64,000 bases of DNA from Panacibacter microcysteis (lineage in GTDB: Bacteria > Bacteroidota > Bacteroidia > Chitinophagales > Chitinophagaceae). Of the stretch, positions 27,145-35,798 are shown in pieces; within the stretch, counting starts at the first letter, position 1, and every line of letters begins with the position of its first letter. Made by a program: the position numbers and the translations under genes. The notes under the pieces are model-generated. The model worked only from the letters and a program-made list of their open reading frames with translations. It did not search any database and was not told the origin of the DNA. The stretch covers positions 1,550,001-1,614,000 of the forward strand of contig NZ_JADWYR010000001.1 in assembly GCF_015831355.1 (NCBI RefSeq), written 5' to 3'.

Positions 27145-27963
27145 ATGGCTGATGAGAAAACGTTGACTGCTACAATCATAACCGAACAAAATGTTATACC
27201 GTCTGCTTTTCTTGAAAGAGATGTGATGATTGATGCGTACCTGCCCAATAATGTGGCACAGCCTGAGGAAATGGGTTTATTGCTGATCAACGACGGGCAG
27301 GACCTTCCTAAAATGCCGTTTGATGAAATACTGGATAAGCTTATTGCAGGCAACGAAATAAGGCCGGTGGTTTGTATAGGTATACACTGCGGTCCCGACC
27401 GGAAAATGGAATATGGCACAGCGCATGAAGCAGACTATCTTGGGCGCGGGGCAAAAGCAGCGGCATACACCAGTTTTATTTTTGAAGAACTTTTACCTTT
27501 TATAAGGAACACGTATAACGTGGCGTCTTTTCGGGAAAAATCTTTTGCCGGCTTTTCTTTGGGCGCACTTAGTGCACTGGATATTGTATGGAACCACCCG
27601 CACGAATTTACCAGGGCGGGCATGTTTAGCGGTTCTTTCTGGTGGCGCGATAAGAGCTATGATGACGGCTATGACGATGCCATAAACCGTATAATGCATA
27701 AGCAAATAAGGAACGGCCAATACAGCAATTGGCTGCACTTCTTTTTTGAGTGTGGTGCAATGGATGAAACAAAAGACCGCAACAATAATGGTATTATAGA
27801 TTCAATAGACGACACGCTGGATCTTATAAATGAACTGCGCTTGAAAGGTTATACTGGCGAATCGTTACATTACCTCGAACTGCCGGAAGGCAGGCATGAT
27901 GTGCCAACCTGGGGCATTGCATTTCCCGATTTTTTGAAATGGGGATGGGGTATAAGAAAATAA
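27145..27963 (+). CDS. Putative esterase, alpha/beta-hydrolase (Esterase D/Fes-like)
   Basis: A 272-residue protein from ATG 27145 (MADEKTLTATI). The nucleophile elbow is GFSLGA and the late histidine is in PEGRHDVPTWG, as in the PF00756 esterase family (enterobactin esterase, S-formylglutathione hydrolase). MLINDGQD-like text (LLLINDGQDLP) near the start matches the oxyanion strand. No signal peptide. The frame is open 16 codons further up, but the family start is here. Divergent from the ATP-grasp gene; a TATTTTTG box (27132-27139) close to the start may be its -7 element. Confidence 0.82.
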   Translation: MADEKTLTATIITEQNVIPSAFLERDVMIDAYLPNNVAQPEEMGLLLINDGQDLPKMPFDEILDKLIAGNEIRPVVCIGIHCGPDRKMEYGTAHEADYLGRGAKAAAYTSFIFEELLPFIRNTYNVASFREKSFAGFSLGALSALDIVWNHPHEFTRAGMFSGSFWWRDKSYDDGYDDAINRIMHKQIRNGQYSNWLHFFFECGAMDETKDRNNNGIIDSIDDTLDLINELRLKGYTGESLHYLELPEGRHDVPTWGIAFPDFLKWGWGIRK

Positions 27964-28009
27964 CGTGTAACGATTGTTGCATACCAGTAACTCCGCTTAA
28001 CAACCTTCT

Positions 28010-28840
28010 TTATTCATGAACAACCATGAGCGGCACGTGGCTATGAAAGGCCAATGCCTTTGTGTGGCTCTTATGGAAAAGCGCATCGAACCAGCCCATT
28101 TTTTTTGGTATAGTAATGATCATGTCTACTTCCTTTTCTAATGCGAACCTGTTTGTAGCCGCAACAAAATCTTCATCATCCAGGAAATGATATTCCGGGT
28201 TATAGCCGTTTAGCAGGGTGTCAAGCATCAGGCTTTCAAAAGGCGTATCTGCGGTAAAGTGTTTGTTCCTGTGGTCAATGTTTACCACAAATAGTTTCGC
28301 TTTTGTTTCTTCCAGGATGCTCTTAACCGGGCCTACCGGTGTTGTTTCTACCACTTTAGAAAAATCGCAGGCCAGCATGATTTCCTTTATTTCTGTAAAG
28401 CCGGCATCAGGTGGTACTATAATAACCGGCACTTTCGATTTCCTGGCTACATCTATTGCAAAACTACCGATCAGGCTTTCGGCTACTTTGCCTACACCAG
28501 TTACACCCATCACAACCACATCAGCCGCCGTTTCTTTGCACACATCATTTATATCAAGCGTAACAGCACCGTATTCACTCAGGGTTTCAAGCGTTATGTT
28601 GCCTGCATGCGCCAGCAATGATTGTTTAAAATTTTCCAGGTTTTTTTTGCTGGCTTCTTCCAGGTCATTGATGTCAACCGCATCTACCATAGCCATATTT
28701 GCATCTGTAACGATTGGCATTTGGTAGGCATTATACAGTACGATCTTATTTGCTTTAACCTGTTTGGCAAAATTTATTGCATACATCGCAGCATTTTTTG
28801 CTGCTACAGAAAAATCGGTTGGAACAAGAATGGTATTCAT
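28010..28840 (-). CDS. Universal stress protein, tandem UspA domains
   Basis: A 276-residue cytoplasmic protein from ATG 28840 (MNTILVPTDFSVAAKNA). The first UspA domain is complete, with the nucleotide-binding pattern VMGVTGVGKVAESLIGSFA. The second domain (from about residue 148, IMLACDFSKV) is more divergent and ends PLMVVHE. Such tandem proteins are common in Bacteroidota and bind ATP or AMP under stress or slow growth. The frame upstream to 28906 lacks homology. A TACATTTG box upstream could be a -7 element, but no good -33 partner was seen. Confidence 0.87.
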   Translation of the reverse strand: MNTILVPTDFSVAAKNAAMYAINFAKQVKANKIVLYNAYQMPIVTDANMAMVDAVDINDLEEASKKNLENFKQSLLAHAGNITLETLSEYGAVTLDINDVCKETAADVVVMGVTGVGKVAESLIGSFAIDVARKSKVPVIIVPPDAGFTEIKEIMLACDFSKVVETTPVGPVKSILEETKAKLFVVNIDHRNKHFTADTPFESLMLDTLLNGYNPEYHFLDDEDFVAATNRFALEKEVDMIITIPKKMGWFDALFHKSHTKALAFHSHVPLMVVHE

Positions 28841-28950
28841 GGTGTTTGTTTTTCTACACAAATGTATAAAGGCGGTATAGCTAAAAGACTGACAAAAGTC
28901 ATGCATAATTACTGACAGTTATAAAGTTAGAAAATGCGCCCAACAAGTAT

Positions 28951-28982
28951 AAAAAATAATGGCGGTGCGCAGCACCGCCATT
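28951..28982 (-). terminator. Terminator after the thiolase gene
   Basis: A perfect 11-bp stem AATGGCGGTGC/GCACCGCCATT (28958-28968 and 28972-28982) with a 3-nt loop; on the minus strand it runs into ATTATTTTTTAT. It lies 21 bp past the thiolase stop. Confidence 0.85.
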
Positions 28983-29003
28983 GTGTATAAAAAAATTGTA
29001 TAG

Positions 29004-30182
29004 CTAATCTATGTTCTCAATAATGCCTGCAATACCCTGGCCGCCGCCAACACAGGCTGTAACCATACCGTATTTCTTGTTCAGCCGTTTCATATCGCCA
29101 AGTAATTGTACCGTTAATTTACAACCTGTACAACCCAACGGATGGCCTAATGCAATGGCGCCGCCATTGATATTTACGATTGAAGGATCGAGCCCCAGTT
29201 CTCTTATTACCGCCAGCGATTGCGACGCAAAGGCTTCATTGAGTTCTATAAGATCAATATCGCCAAGGTTCATATTTGCCTGCTTTAAAACTTTTGGCAC
29301 CGCTGCTACAGGCCCAATGCCCATAATACGCGGATGTACGCCGGCAACAGCACTGTTTACCAGCCGGCCAATCGGTTTCAACCCCAGCTCATTGATCATT
29401 CTTTCGCTCATTACTATAACGAAAGCAGCACCATCACTTGTTTGCGAAGAGTTGCCCGCTGTAACACTGCCACCCATTGCAAAAGCAGGTTTCAATTTTG
29501 CCAATGCCTCAATTGTCGTATCGGCACGCACACCTTCATCAGTATCTACCACGTAGGTGCGTGTTGCTTTTTTACCTTTTTCGTTTATATAGGTTTCATC
29601 AACATTTACCGGTAAAATGCCATTTTTGAAGTAACCGTTTTGTATAGCGTGCAGAGCTTTTTGGTGCGAGTGCAGCGCAAAAGCATCCTGGTCTTCCCTG
29701 CTTACGTTAAACTCTTTTGCAACAGCCTCTGCGGTAAGCCCCATACTTAAATAATAGTCGGGTTCATCTTTGGCAATGGCATAAGAAGGAACAGTTTTCC
29801 AACCAGCAGTAGGTACAAGGCTCATGCTTTCTGTACCACCCGCAATAATACATTCTGCCATGCCCGAGCGTATTTTGGCCGTTGCCATTGCAATACTTTC
29901 TAGTCCGCTGGCGCAATACCGGTTTATAGTGATGCCGGCAACTGCTGTACCCAGCGCCTTTGCAGCTATTATGCGGCCAAATTGCAAGCCTTGCTCCGCT
30001 TCCGGTACAGCATTGCCTACAATAACATCATCAATGCGTGCAACATCCAGTTGGGGAACAGCCGCCACAAGACCTTTGATAACTTCTACCGCCAGGTCAT
30101 CAGGCCGAAAAAAGCGCAAACCGCCTTTTTTACTTTTGCCTACTGCTGTACGGTAACCTGCAACAATATATGCTTCCTGCAT
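29004..30182 (-). CDS. Acetyl-CoA C-acyltransferase (thiolase)
   Basis: A 392-residue thiolase from ATG 30182 (MQEAYIVAGYRTAVGKS). Catalytic residues can be read as Cys90 (INRYCASGLES), His347 (GGAIALGHPLG) and Cys377 (VTACVGGGQG). It condenses or cleaves 3-ketoacyl-CoA in beta-oxidation or acetoacetyl-CoA formation; the sequence alone does not decide which. The GGLRFFRPDDLA region resembles bacterial FadA-type enzymes. The partner multifunctional FadB-like gene is not in the window. A promoter matching the Bacteroidota consensus lies 20 bp upstream. Confidence 0.92.
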   Translation of the reverse strand: MQEAYIVAGYRTAVGKSKKGGLRFFRPDDLAVEVIKGLVAAVPQLDVARIDDVIVGNAVPEAEQGLQFGRIIAAKALGTAVAGITINRYCASGLESIAMATAKIRSGMAECIIAGGTESMSLVPTAGWKTVPSYAIAKDEPDYYLSMGLTAEAVAKEFNVSREDQDAFALHSHQKALHAIQNGYFKNGILPVNVDETYINEKGKKATRTYVVDTDEGVRADTTIEALAKLKPAFAMGGSVTAGNSSQTSDGAAFVIVMSERMINELGLKPIGRLVNSAVAGVHPRIMGIGPVAAVPKVLKQANMNLGDIDLIELNEAFASQSLAVIRELGLDPSIVNINGGAIALGHPLGCTGCKLTVQLLGDMKRLNKKYGMVTACVGGGQGIAGIIENID

Positions 30183-30201
30183 AGTAAGAATTTTGAAGAA
30201 C

Positions 30202-30230
30202 CAAATGTAACAAAAAAGTTGTTTATGCAA
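30202..30230 (-). promoter_or_regulatory. Bacteroidota-type promoter for thiolase
   Basis: On the minus strand TTG (30230-30228), an 18-nt spacer, then TACATTTG (30209-30202), matching TTG-N17..23-TAnnTTTG. It ends 19 bases before the thiolase ATG. Confidence 0.6.
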
Positions 30231-30252
30231 CTAAATGGTAAAGTTAAGTTTT

Positions 30253-30532
30253 GGGGACGGGCAGGAGTTCCTTGTGGCATCGCCTGTTGCCACGCTCGGT
30301 TCGGGGTTCGGTTATTATGGCAACTGCAGCGCTCCGTTTTGCGCGGCCCTTTTGTAAACCGGTTGCCTATAGGTGTGGCGTATTTTGGTAATGGCAAAAG
30401 CTGTATGCTGTAAGTGCTTTTAACACGTCATTCCTTTATAAAGTTTCGCTATGGTCTTCGCACTGCTGAAATATATACTGCAGTACAAGTGTGCGACGCA
30501 ACCAAAGCTGCCATATATTCAAATGCCGGGTA
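30253..30532. repeat. Interspersed repeat pair (core C+ / core A-)
   Basis: Core C (30286-30303, one mismatch) with its extension TTATGGCAACTGCAGCG faces an inverted core A (30483-30502, one mismatch). The right arm's inner part matches, inverted, the sequence after the A core at 17223. Outer right end is TGCCGGGTA (30524-30532). This pair fills most of the 409-bp gap between thiolase and the small gene at 30592; nothing else was seen there apart from the promoter and a terminator. Confidence 0.78.
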
Positions 30533-30566
30533 CATACATCATTTAACGGGCAACATTAATGGCAGG

Positions 30567-30593
30567 CAAAAGAAAAAGTGGCGGGGCCACTTT
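30567..30593 (-). terminator. Terminator overlapping the stop of the small ORF
   Basis: Stem AAAGTGGC/GCCACTTT (30575-30582 and 30586-30593) with loop GGG; on the minus strand it is followed by TTTTTCTTTTG. It overlaps the last bases of the small gene at 30592, as expected for the end of the Rieske transcript. Confidence 0.7.
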
Positions 30594-30786
30594 ATTCGTT
30601 TACTGAATTGTTATTGGCGGGTTCTATAAACTCCGGCTGGCTGTCATGTTGTTTGTCTTCTTTGCCGGGAAACGGGTAACCTGTTTTTTCCCCCGGCTTT
30701 AAACCATCTCCTATAGAATTTGGTTTGTTTTCTCTTACCGGTTTTTCTTCATTGTTTTTGGTAAGGTCTGCATCCTGGTGTTTCAT
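30592..30786 (-). CDS. Small disordered hypothetical protein
   Basis: A 64-residue, highly charged and polar protein rich in Lys, Glu, Asn and Pro (NEEKPVRENKPNSIGDGLKP). No signal peptide, membrane segment or known domain. It lies 45 bp downstream of the Rieske gene on the same strand and is closed by a terminator that touches its stop codon, both of which support a real gene. Function unknown. Confidence 0.5.
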   Translation of the reverse strand: MKHQDADLTKNNEEKPVRENKPNSIGDGLKPGEKTGYPFPGKEDKQHDSQPEFIEPANNNSVNE

Positions 30787-30831
30787 AATTGTAGCTTTGT
30801 GTATAGTGCTGCAATTATCAGGCCTGTAAAG

Positions 30832-31188
30832 CTAGAAGAGGCCAAACAGTTTTTTTTCTTCCATGCCAATATACACGCCATCTTCTTTTACAGCTACTTC
30901 ATATGTTTTTAGCGCATAGCCTTCGCCCGTTACGTTACGGCCGGTTTGCATACTGAATTTGTAATGGTGCAATGGGCAAACAATGTTTCCCATGGCATCT
31001 ATGTGGCCATCTGCAAAAACACCGCCTGCATGCGGGCACGTGTACCCGCAGGCAAAAAGTTTTTCTTTATGTATGCCAATGGTTACCTTTTTTTTGTTGA
31101 CAGAAAGAGACAACAGGTTGTTGCTGTTGAAGTCTAATTCTTTTACAGATTCGGCAATCTTATACCAGTTGATTGTTGGTTGATTCAT
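30832..31188 (-). CDS. Rieske [2Fe-2S] ferredoxin-like protein
   Basis: A 118-residue soluble protein with a Rieske fold. Cluster ligands are Cys51 and His53 in CPHAGG and Cys71 and His74 in CPLHHYKF. The size and lack of a membrane anchor match small ferredoxins of the NirD/BphF type. No oxygenase or nitrite reductase genes lie nearby, so the electron partner is unknown. Likely co-transcribed with the small ORF downstream. Confidence 0.88.
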   Translation of the reverse strand: MNQPTINWYKIAESVKELDFNSNNLLSLSVNKKKVTIGIHKEKLFACGYTCPHAGGVFADGHIDAMGNIVCPLHHYKFSMQTGRNVTGEGYALKTYEVAVKEDGVYIGMEEKKLFGLF

Positions 31189-31257
31189 GGAAATATATGC
31201 TGCGTTTCCTTGGTTTGTTTATATATGTTTTAAATGATGTCTTCAGCAGTTTTTTTG

Positions 31258-31842
31258 TTACCGTCTTGAAATGTTATAGATAACGATCGGGGGGTCTAAT
31301 TTCTGATCGTACTCCTTCGACTTATAGATATTGAGCACAGCATCCATCCCTTTTACAACTTTGCCAAATGGTGCATAGCCCTGCCCGTCAGGGTTATTGT
31401 CTCCGCCATAATCAAAACCCGGCTGGTCTCCAATGCAAATGAAAAACTCTGTGCCCGCAGTGCCCGGTTCTGCGCGTGCCAGGGAAATAATGCCGTTTTT
31501 ATGCAGCAGTTTTGTTTGCGAAGTCGGCTCATGTGGTACACCTCTTACAGCAATAGCTTTCTGGTAATTGGTCTTCCATATACCGCCCTGTATCAGCTCT
31601 GCTTTAGGCGCATTGGACGGCTGGTTTTCATCATTGAGTACGCGGTAAAAATTTGCCCGTTTATAAAAGCCCGAATCTACATAACCTAAAAATGCTGCAA
31701 CAGTTTTAGGTGCCTGTTCAGGATAAAGTTCAATTTCAATGCCACCAAATTTTGTATCAATAATAACATGCGGATTCGCCGTCCGCTGTTCGGAACATGC
31801 GACAATAAATAACACCCAGCATACATACAAGAGTTTTTTCAT
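31258..31842 (-). CDS. Cyclophilin-type peptidyl-prolyl isomerase, lipoprotein
   Basis: A 194-residue protein with a lipoprotein signal (VLFIVACSEQ). The cyclophilin core is visible: VIIDTKFGGIEIELYPEQAP, FYRVL, IQGG, GIISLAR, GTEFFICIGDQP and APFGKVVKGMDAV. The catalytic arginine corresponds to FYRVL. It probably assists folding of exported proteins at the periplasmic side of a membrane. Start Met at 31842 gives a normal lipoprotein signal; the frame opens three codons further upstream. Confidence 0.9.
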   Translation of the reverse strand: MKKLLYVCWVLFIVACSEQRTANPHVIIDTKFGGIEIELYPEQAPKTVAAFLGYVDSGFYKRANFYRVLNDENQPSNAPKAELIQGGIWKTNYQKAIAVRGVPHEPTSQTKLLHKNGIISLARAEPGTAGTEFFICIGDQPGFDYGGDNNPDGQGYAPFGKVVKGMDAVLNIYKSKEYDQKLDPPIVIYNISRR

Positions 31843-31974
31843 AACACGCATTGGTTAGTTACACGTGAAGATAAATAATCATCAGGGGCCTGGTACATTC
31901 TGCGCTGCCATAAAACATTGCAGTGCCATCTTTTTTTTCGTTTTACCGCAAATAGATTATTTTAGTTCACCATT

Positions 31975-32526
31975 GTGAAAAAACTAACTGCAATATTGCT
32001 GCTGTGCCTGCTGCTTTTTAATTTTTGCGGCTACAAGCTCATGTTGTATGTTTTACAGGATCAGGCAGATGACCGCACTGAGCAGGTACTCGATGCCGGG
32101 CATTATACAGAACGTGAGCTGGTTTTGGTAGAAGTTCCGCTCTCAAACCCTTACCAGGTAAGCACGGCGGACTTTGAACGGGTGAATGGTGAAATATCTT
32201 TTGATGGTGTGCTTTACAAGTATGTAAAACGAAAGATAACAGACGGCAAGATGTTACTCCTGTGTATTCCCGATCATGATAAAATGCAGTTCATTGCACA
32301 AAAAATGAATCTTGGGCGCCAGTCTGCCGGCTTTGGAGCAACCGGTAACAAAAGCGATCAGACTACCACCTCTGTGCTAAAAATGCTGCAAAGCGAATTC
32401 GAACAAAAAGCAGACTACGCACTACTCACGGCAATCACGCCGGTAACAACGTCTGTGGCACAGTATAGTGAAAGAATAAGTTCTCTACCCGTAAGTGTAC
32501 CATACAACCCACCCGACCCCGCATAA
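31975..32526 (+). CDS. Conserved hypothetical exported protein
   Basis: A 183-residue protein starting at GTG 31975 (KKLTAILLLCLLLFNF), with a hydrophobic N-terminus that is a signal peptide or anchor and may include a lipobox-like Cys (LFNFCG). The mature part has no recognised motif; the C-terminus is proline-rich (SVPYNPPDPA). It is divergent from the cyclophilin gene. I do not recognise its function. Confidence 0.6.
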   Translation: MKKLTAILLLCLLLFNFCGYKLMLYVLQDQADDRTEQVLDAGHYTERELVLVEVPLSNPYQVSTADFERVNGEISFDGVLYKYVKRKITDGKMLLLCIPDHDKMQFIAQKMNLGRQSAGFGATGNKSDQTTTSVLKMLQSEFEQKADYALLTAITPVTTSVAQYSERISSLPVSVPYNPPDPA

Positions 32527-32565
32527 CAGGCAATACCTGAAGATTTAAAGGAAGATTTTGGAAAT

Positions 32566-32585
32566 ATTATGCACCAGTGCATAAT
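32566..32585. promoter_or_regulatory. 20-bp palindrome, possible operator before the CMD cluster
   Basis: ATTATGCAC-CA-GTGCATAAT is a perfect 9-bp inverted repeat with a 2-bp centre, 75 bp before the first CMD gene. Its symmetry fits a dimeric repressor site; the regulator is unknown. Confidence 0.4.
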
Positions 32586-32659
32586 GATTATTTACGTGTA
32601 GCGGTATGCGCAGTTATATGCATTGTGTATAACACCTGCTGCTACTACAACCGCTTGTT

Positions 32660-33232
32660 ATGCCATACATTCAATTAAACAACAACCTGCCGGGTATTAC
32701 AGGCTTACTGGAAAACCGGCCCGATACTGCTGAGCCTATCAGGCAGCTTACGCAGATACTGCTACGCGGCCCGCACACACTTACAGAACTGGAGCGTGAA
32801 TTAATTGCAACCATTGTTTCTTACAGGAACGGTTGCCGATTTTGCACCGCTGCCCATGGCGCAACTGTAAAAGCGTTAGGTGGTAACGATGAGTTATTAA
32901 ATGCTGTATTTCGCGATGCAGATAGTGCACCCGTAAGCGATAAAATGAAAGCCTTGCTGAATATTGCAGGCAAAGTGCAGCAACTTGGGAAAGAAGTAAA
33001 GCCCGCAGATATTGAGCGGGCAAAAGCAGCCGGCGCAACTGATAAGGAAATTCACGACACCGTATTGATAGCTGCCTTGTTTTGCCTTTATAACCGCTAT
33101 GTAGATGGCCTGGGCACGTATTGCCCTGAAGATCCTGTGTACTTTGAAAAACTGGCAAACAGGCTCGTAAGCGTTGGTTATGTGCGGGCACCGCACGCTA
33201 TTATGGCAAACGGAGAATCCATGCATAAATGA
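32660..33232 (+). CDS. Carboxymuconolactone decarboxylase / AhpD-like protein (copy 1)
   Basis: A 190-residue all-helical protein of the CMD/AhpD superfamily. The redox motif is CRFCTAAHG, preceded by the conserved glutamate in LERELIATIVS, giving the E-x11-CxxC-x3-H pattern of AhpD-like peroxidases. The second half KEIHDTVLIAALFCLYNRYVDG is shared with three paralogues at 34652, 35217 and 35799. It overlaps the MFS gene start by 4 bp (ATGA). Role is probably a thiol peroxidase or dehydrogenase-like redox step; substrate unknown. Confidence 0.85.
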   Translation: MPYIQLNNNLPGITGLLENRPDTAEPIRQLTQILLRGPHTLTELERELIATIVSYRNGCRFCTAAHGATVKALGGNDELLNAVFRDADSAPVSDKMKALLNIAGKVQQLGKEVKPADIERAKAAGATDKEIHDTVLIAALFCLYNRYVDGLGTYCPEDPVYFEKLANRLVSVGYVRAPHAIMANGESMHK

Positions 33233-34488
33233 ACCAAACATTATGTATTATGGAAACTTCAGCACTAAGCGTTAACGCAATCAGCGGCGGGCACACAGCC
33301 GTTCGAAAAAATGCCGCCATCCTTTTCGTACTTTGTTTTATCAGCAGTACGCTGGGCGGAACGGTATCTACCCTTATGTCGGTTTACCTGCCTGTGGCAG
33401 TAAAAGACCTGTTACAGGATGAAAGCAATGCCCATTTCGAAAGTATTGGGGCATCTATCAATGCCATCTTTATATATGGTTGGATGGCGGGTGGGTTTAC
33501 CTGGGGGTTTTTATGCGATCGCACCGGCAGAAGAAAAGCATTCATTTATTCAACATTGTGTTACGGCATTTTTACCGTGCTTACAGGCTTTTCCACAGGC
33601 TGGTTAATGGTGGTCATCTTTCGGTTTCTTACCGGTTTTGGTGTGGGTGGCGTGCTGGTTACTACAACTATTCTCATATCAGAGGCATACGACCAAAAGC
33701 GAAGGGCAATAGCACTTGGCATCCTGTCTATTTCCATACCAATCGGTATTTTTTCTGCCGGGCTCATCAATTACCTTATCACCTCATGGCGTTATGGTTT
33801 TACTGCAGGCCTTATTCCTGTATTTGTTGCATTGGCAGGGTTCTTTCTTATTGGCAGCAATTACGATAGCCAAATTGCAGGCACAGCAAAAAAGCATGCG
33901 TTATTCCATAAGGCAACGGTAAGAAACCTTGTGGCGGGCTCGGTTATTTTTGGTGCAACCTTAATTGGCCTGTGGGCAATCTTCGCGTGGATGCCATCGT
34001 GGATTCAAAGCCTCTCCAATACTGCAGATGCACAGGAAGAACGCGGCATGTCTATGATGTTGCTGGGTGGCGGTGGCCTGCTGGGTGGTTTTATTTCCGG
34101 CTGGGTAGTAAATGCAGTGGGTGTAAGAAAAACAATGATCATGTGTCTTGCGGCATGCTTCCTGCTGTCGTTTACATTATTTCGCATCACACATACCATT
34201 TCAATGTGGTTATATGTGCAGGTAGCGTTGCTGGCCATCTTCTTTGGTATAAGCCAGGGTGCACTGTCAGTGTATATTCCACAATTATTTCCCAGGCATA
34301 TTGTTGCATCTGCCACAGGTTTTTGCTTTAATATCGGCAGGCTTTTCACCGCTACCGTCGTATTCTTTATCGGTTCGCTCGAAGGTTTCCTGGGTGGTTA
34401 CGGAAATGCGGTATTCACTTTCTCCTTTGTATTTCTTATAGGCCTGCTGGCGGTCATCCTGTTCAAGACAGAAAAATTACAAGAGTAG
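33229..34488 (+). CDS. Major facilitator superfamily transporter
   Basis: A 419-residue protein with 12 predicted membrane segments. The loop 2-3 motif is seen as GFLCDRTGRRKAF and the related central motif region is short. N-terminal helices (LFVLCFISSTLGGTVSTLM) and the alternating organisation resemble metabolite:H+ symporters. The start overlaps the stop of CMD copy 1, so they are translationally coupled; ATG 33250 is an alternative. It may move a substrate or product of the CMD/SusCD locus. Confidence 0.87.
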   Translation: MNQTLCIMETSALSVNAISGGHTAVRKNAAILFVLCFISSTLGGTVSTLMSVYLPVAVKDLLQDESNAHFESIGASINAIFIYGWMAGGFTWGFLCDRTGRRKAFIYSTLCYGIFTVLTGFSTGWLMVVIFRFLTGFGVGGVLVTTTILISEAYDQKRRAIALGILSISIPIGIFSAGLINYLITSWRYGFTAGLIPVFVALAGFFLIGSNYDSQIAGTAKKHALFHKATVRNLVAGSVIFGATLIGLWAIFAWMPSWIQSLSNTADAQEERGMSMMLLGGGGLLGGFISGWVVNAVGVRKTMIMCLAACFLLSFTLFRITHTISMWLYVQVALLAIFFGISQGALSVYIPQLFPRHIVASATGFCFNIGRLFTATVVFFIGSLEGFLGGYGNAVFTFSFVFLIGLLAVILFKTEKLQE

Positions 34489-34492
34489 AAAT

Positions 34493-34550
34493 GTATGAGC
34501 CCGGCAATGGTATTTTATGGCATCGTTCCTTGCGTCGCACTCTTGTACTG
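34493..34550 (+). repeat. Interspersed repeat arm, core A+
   Basis: Outer end TGAGCCCGGC (34496-34505), TTTTATGGCATCG and core A with one mismatch (34529-34548). It begins 5 bp after the MFS stop. The next copy is the D- arm at 36428, so the two bracket three CMD genes. Confidence 0.75.
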
Positions 34551-34651
34551 CAGCACATCATGCAGCAGTTGCGGGTGTAGCAGCATAAAAAATTACGCAT
34601 GCCGCTAATGGTTTAGGCACAACAATTATTAAAACACAACATCCCTGTTTT

Positions 34652-35194
34652 ATGGCACATATCAGCGTACCGGAAGATGTTCCCGGTATCAGGAGCCTTG
34701 CATTATTTAGTCCGCAAACGGCAGAACCCCTGTATATGCTGGCGCAGGTATTGCTGCGCAGTGCATCCGGCCTCTTACCTGCCGAGCGGGAGCTAGTAGC
34801 CACTTATGTATCTCACCTGAATGACTGTACATTCTGCAGAAACAGCCACGCTGCTGCAGCGCGCTGTTTATTGGGGCAGGATCAACACTTCGTTGATGAT
34901 GTATTACAGGATATGAAAGAATCTGCAGTCAGTAATAAGCTGAAGGCCTTACTCTCACTGGCAGGAAAGGTACGCGTATCAGGAAAAGCTGTTACCCGGG
35001 GGCATATAAACGCTGCAAAAGTATTCGGCGCCACTGATGAAGAGATACATGACACAGTGCTGATAGCGGCTACATTCTCCATGTTTAACAGGTATGTAGA
35101 CGGGCTTAACAGTTATACGCCAACAGACCTCCCGGCTTATAAAGAAATGGGTGAGCGGCTTGCAGTACACGGTTATTCCGCACCAAAACAGTAA
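34652..35194 (+). CDS. Carboxymuconolactone decarboxylase / AhpD-like protein (copy 2)
   Basis: A 180-residue paralogue of the protein at 32660. The motif is CTFCRNSHAAAA after AERELVATYVSHLNDC, and the second half reads EIHDTVLIAATFSMFNRYVDG. It begins the three-gene tandem run after the MFS gene. All catalytic-type residues of the AhpD-like motif (Glu, two Cys, His) are kept. Function inferred only from the family. Confidence 0.83.
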   Translation: MAHISVPEDVPGIRSLALFSPQTAEPLYMLAQVLLRSASGLLPAERELVATYVSHLNDCTFCRNSHAAAARCLLGQDQHFVDDVLQDMKESAVSNKLKALLSLAGKVRVSGKAVTRGHINAAKVFGATDEEIHDTVLIAATFSMFNRYVDGLNSYTPTDLPAYKEMGERLAVHGYSAPKQ

Positions 35195-35216
35195 TAAACC
35201 TTTAATGCTTTTTATT

Positions 35217-35768
35217 ATGGCACACATAGACCTTCAGAACGATCTGCCCGGTATTCGCGGGTTAATGCAATACAGCCCCGGAACGGCAAAGCCTTTGAAT
35301 GCACTCGCAGAAATATTACTCCGCAGTGATGACAATACATTATCCCGTGGTGAGCGTGAATTAATCGGTACATATGTTTCTGCTTTGAACGATTGCTTTT
35401 TTTGCCAGCACGTTCATGGCGCTTTGGCCGGGCATTACCTGCATTGCGATATGGAAACAATTGATCAGATCAAAACAGATTATAACCATGCGGCAGTGAC
35501 GGACAAAATGAAATCCTTACTTGCTATTGCCGCAAAGGTGCAGCAAAGTGGTAAGGCTGTAAATGCGTCAGACATTGCCAGTGCAAAGGCGCAGGGTGCT
35601 ACAGAGAAGGAAATACACGATACAGTGTTGATAGCTGCAGCGTTTTGCATGTTTAACAGGTATGTAGACGGACTTGGTACCACTGCGCCTGCAGACAGGC
35701 AGTTTTATACAGACCGCGCCCCACGCAGGGCAGCCGAAGGCTATATTGATTTCAACATTTTAAACTAA
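35217..35768 (+). CDS. Carboxymuconolactone decarboxylase / AhpD-like protein (copy 3)
   Basis: A 183-residue paralogue from ATG 35217 (MAHIDLQNDLPGIRG). The motif is CFFCQHVHGALAG after RGERELIGTYVSALND; the second half is EIHDTVLIAAAFCMFNRYVDG. The frame is open further upstream into copy 2, but the shared MAHI start of copies 2 to 4 fixes the start. Twenty-two base pairs separate it from copy 2, so they are likely co-transcribed. Confidence 0.83.
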   Translation: MAHIDLQNDLPGIRGLMQYSPGTAKPLNALAEILLRSDDNTLSRGERELIGTYVSALNDCFFCQHVHGALAGHYLHCDMETIDQIKTDYNHAAVTDKMKSLLAIAAKVQQSGKAVNASDIASAKAQGATEKEIHDTVLIAAAFCMFNRYVDGLGTTAPADRQFYTDRAPRRAAEGYIDFNILN

Positions 35769-35798
35769 CCTCATTACTCATTACAATCAACACTAACG

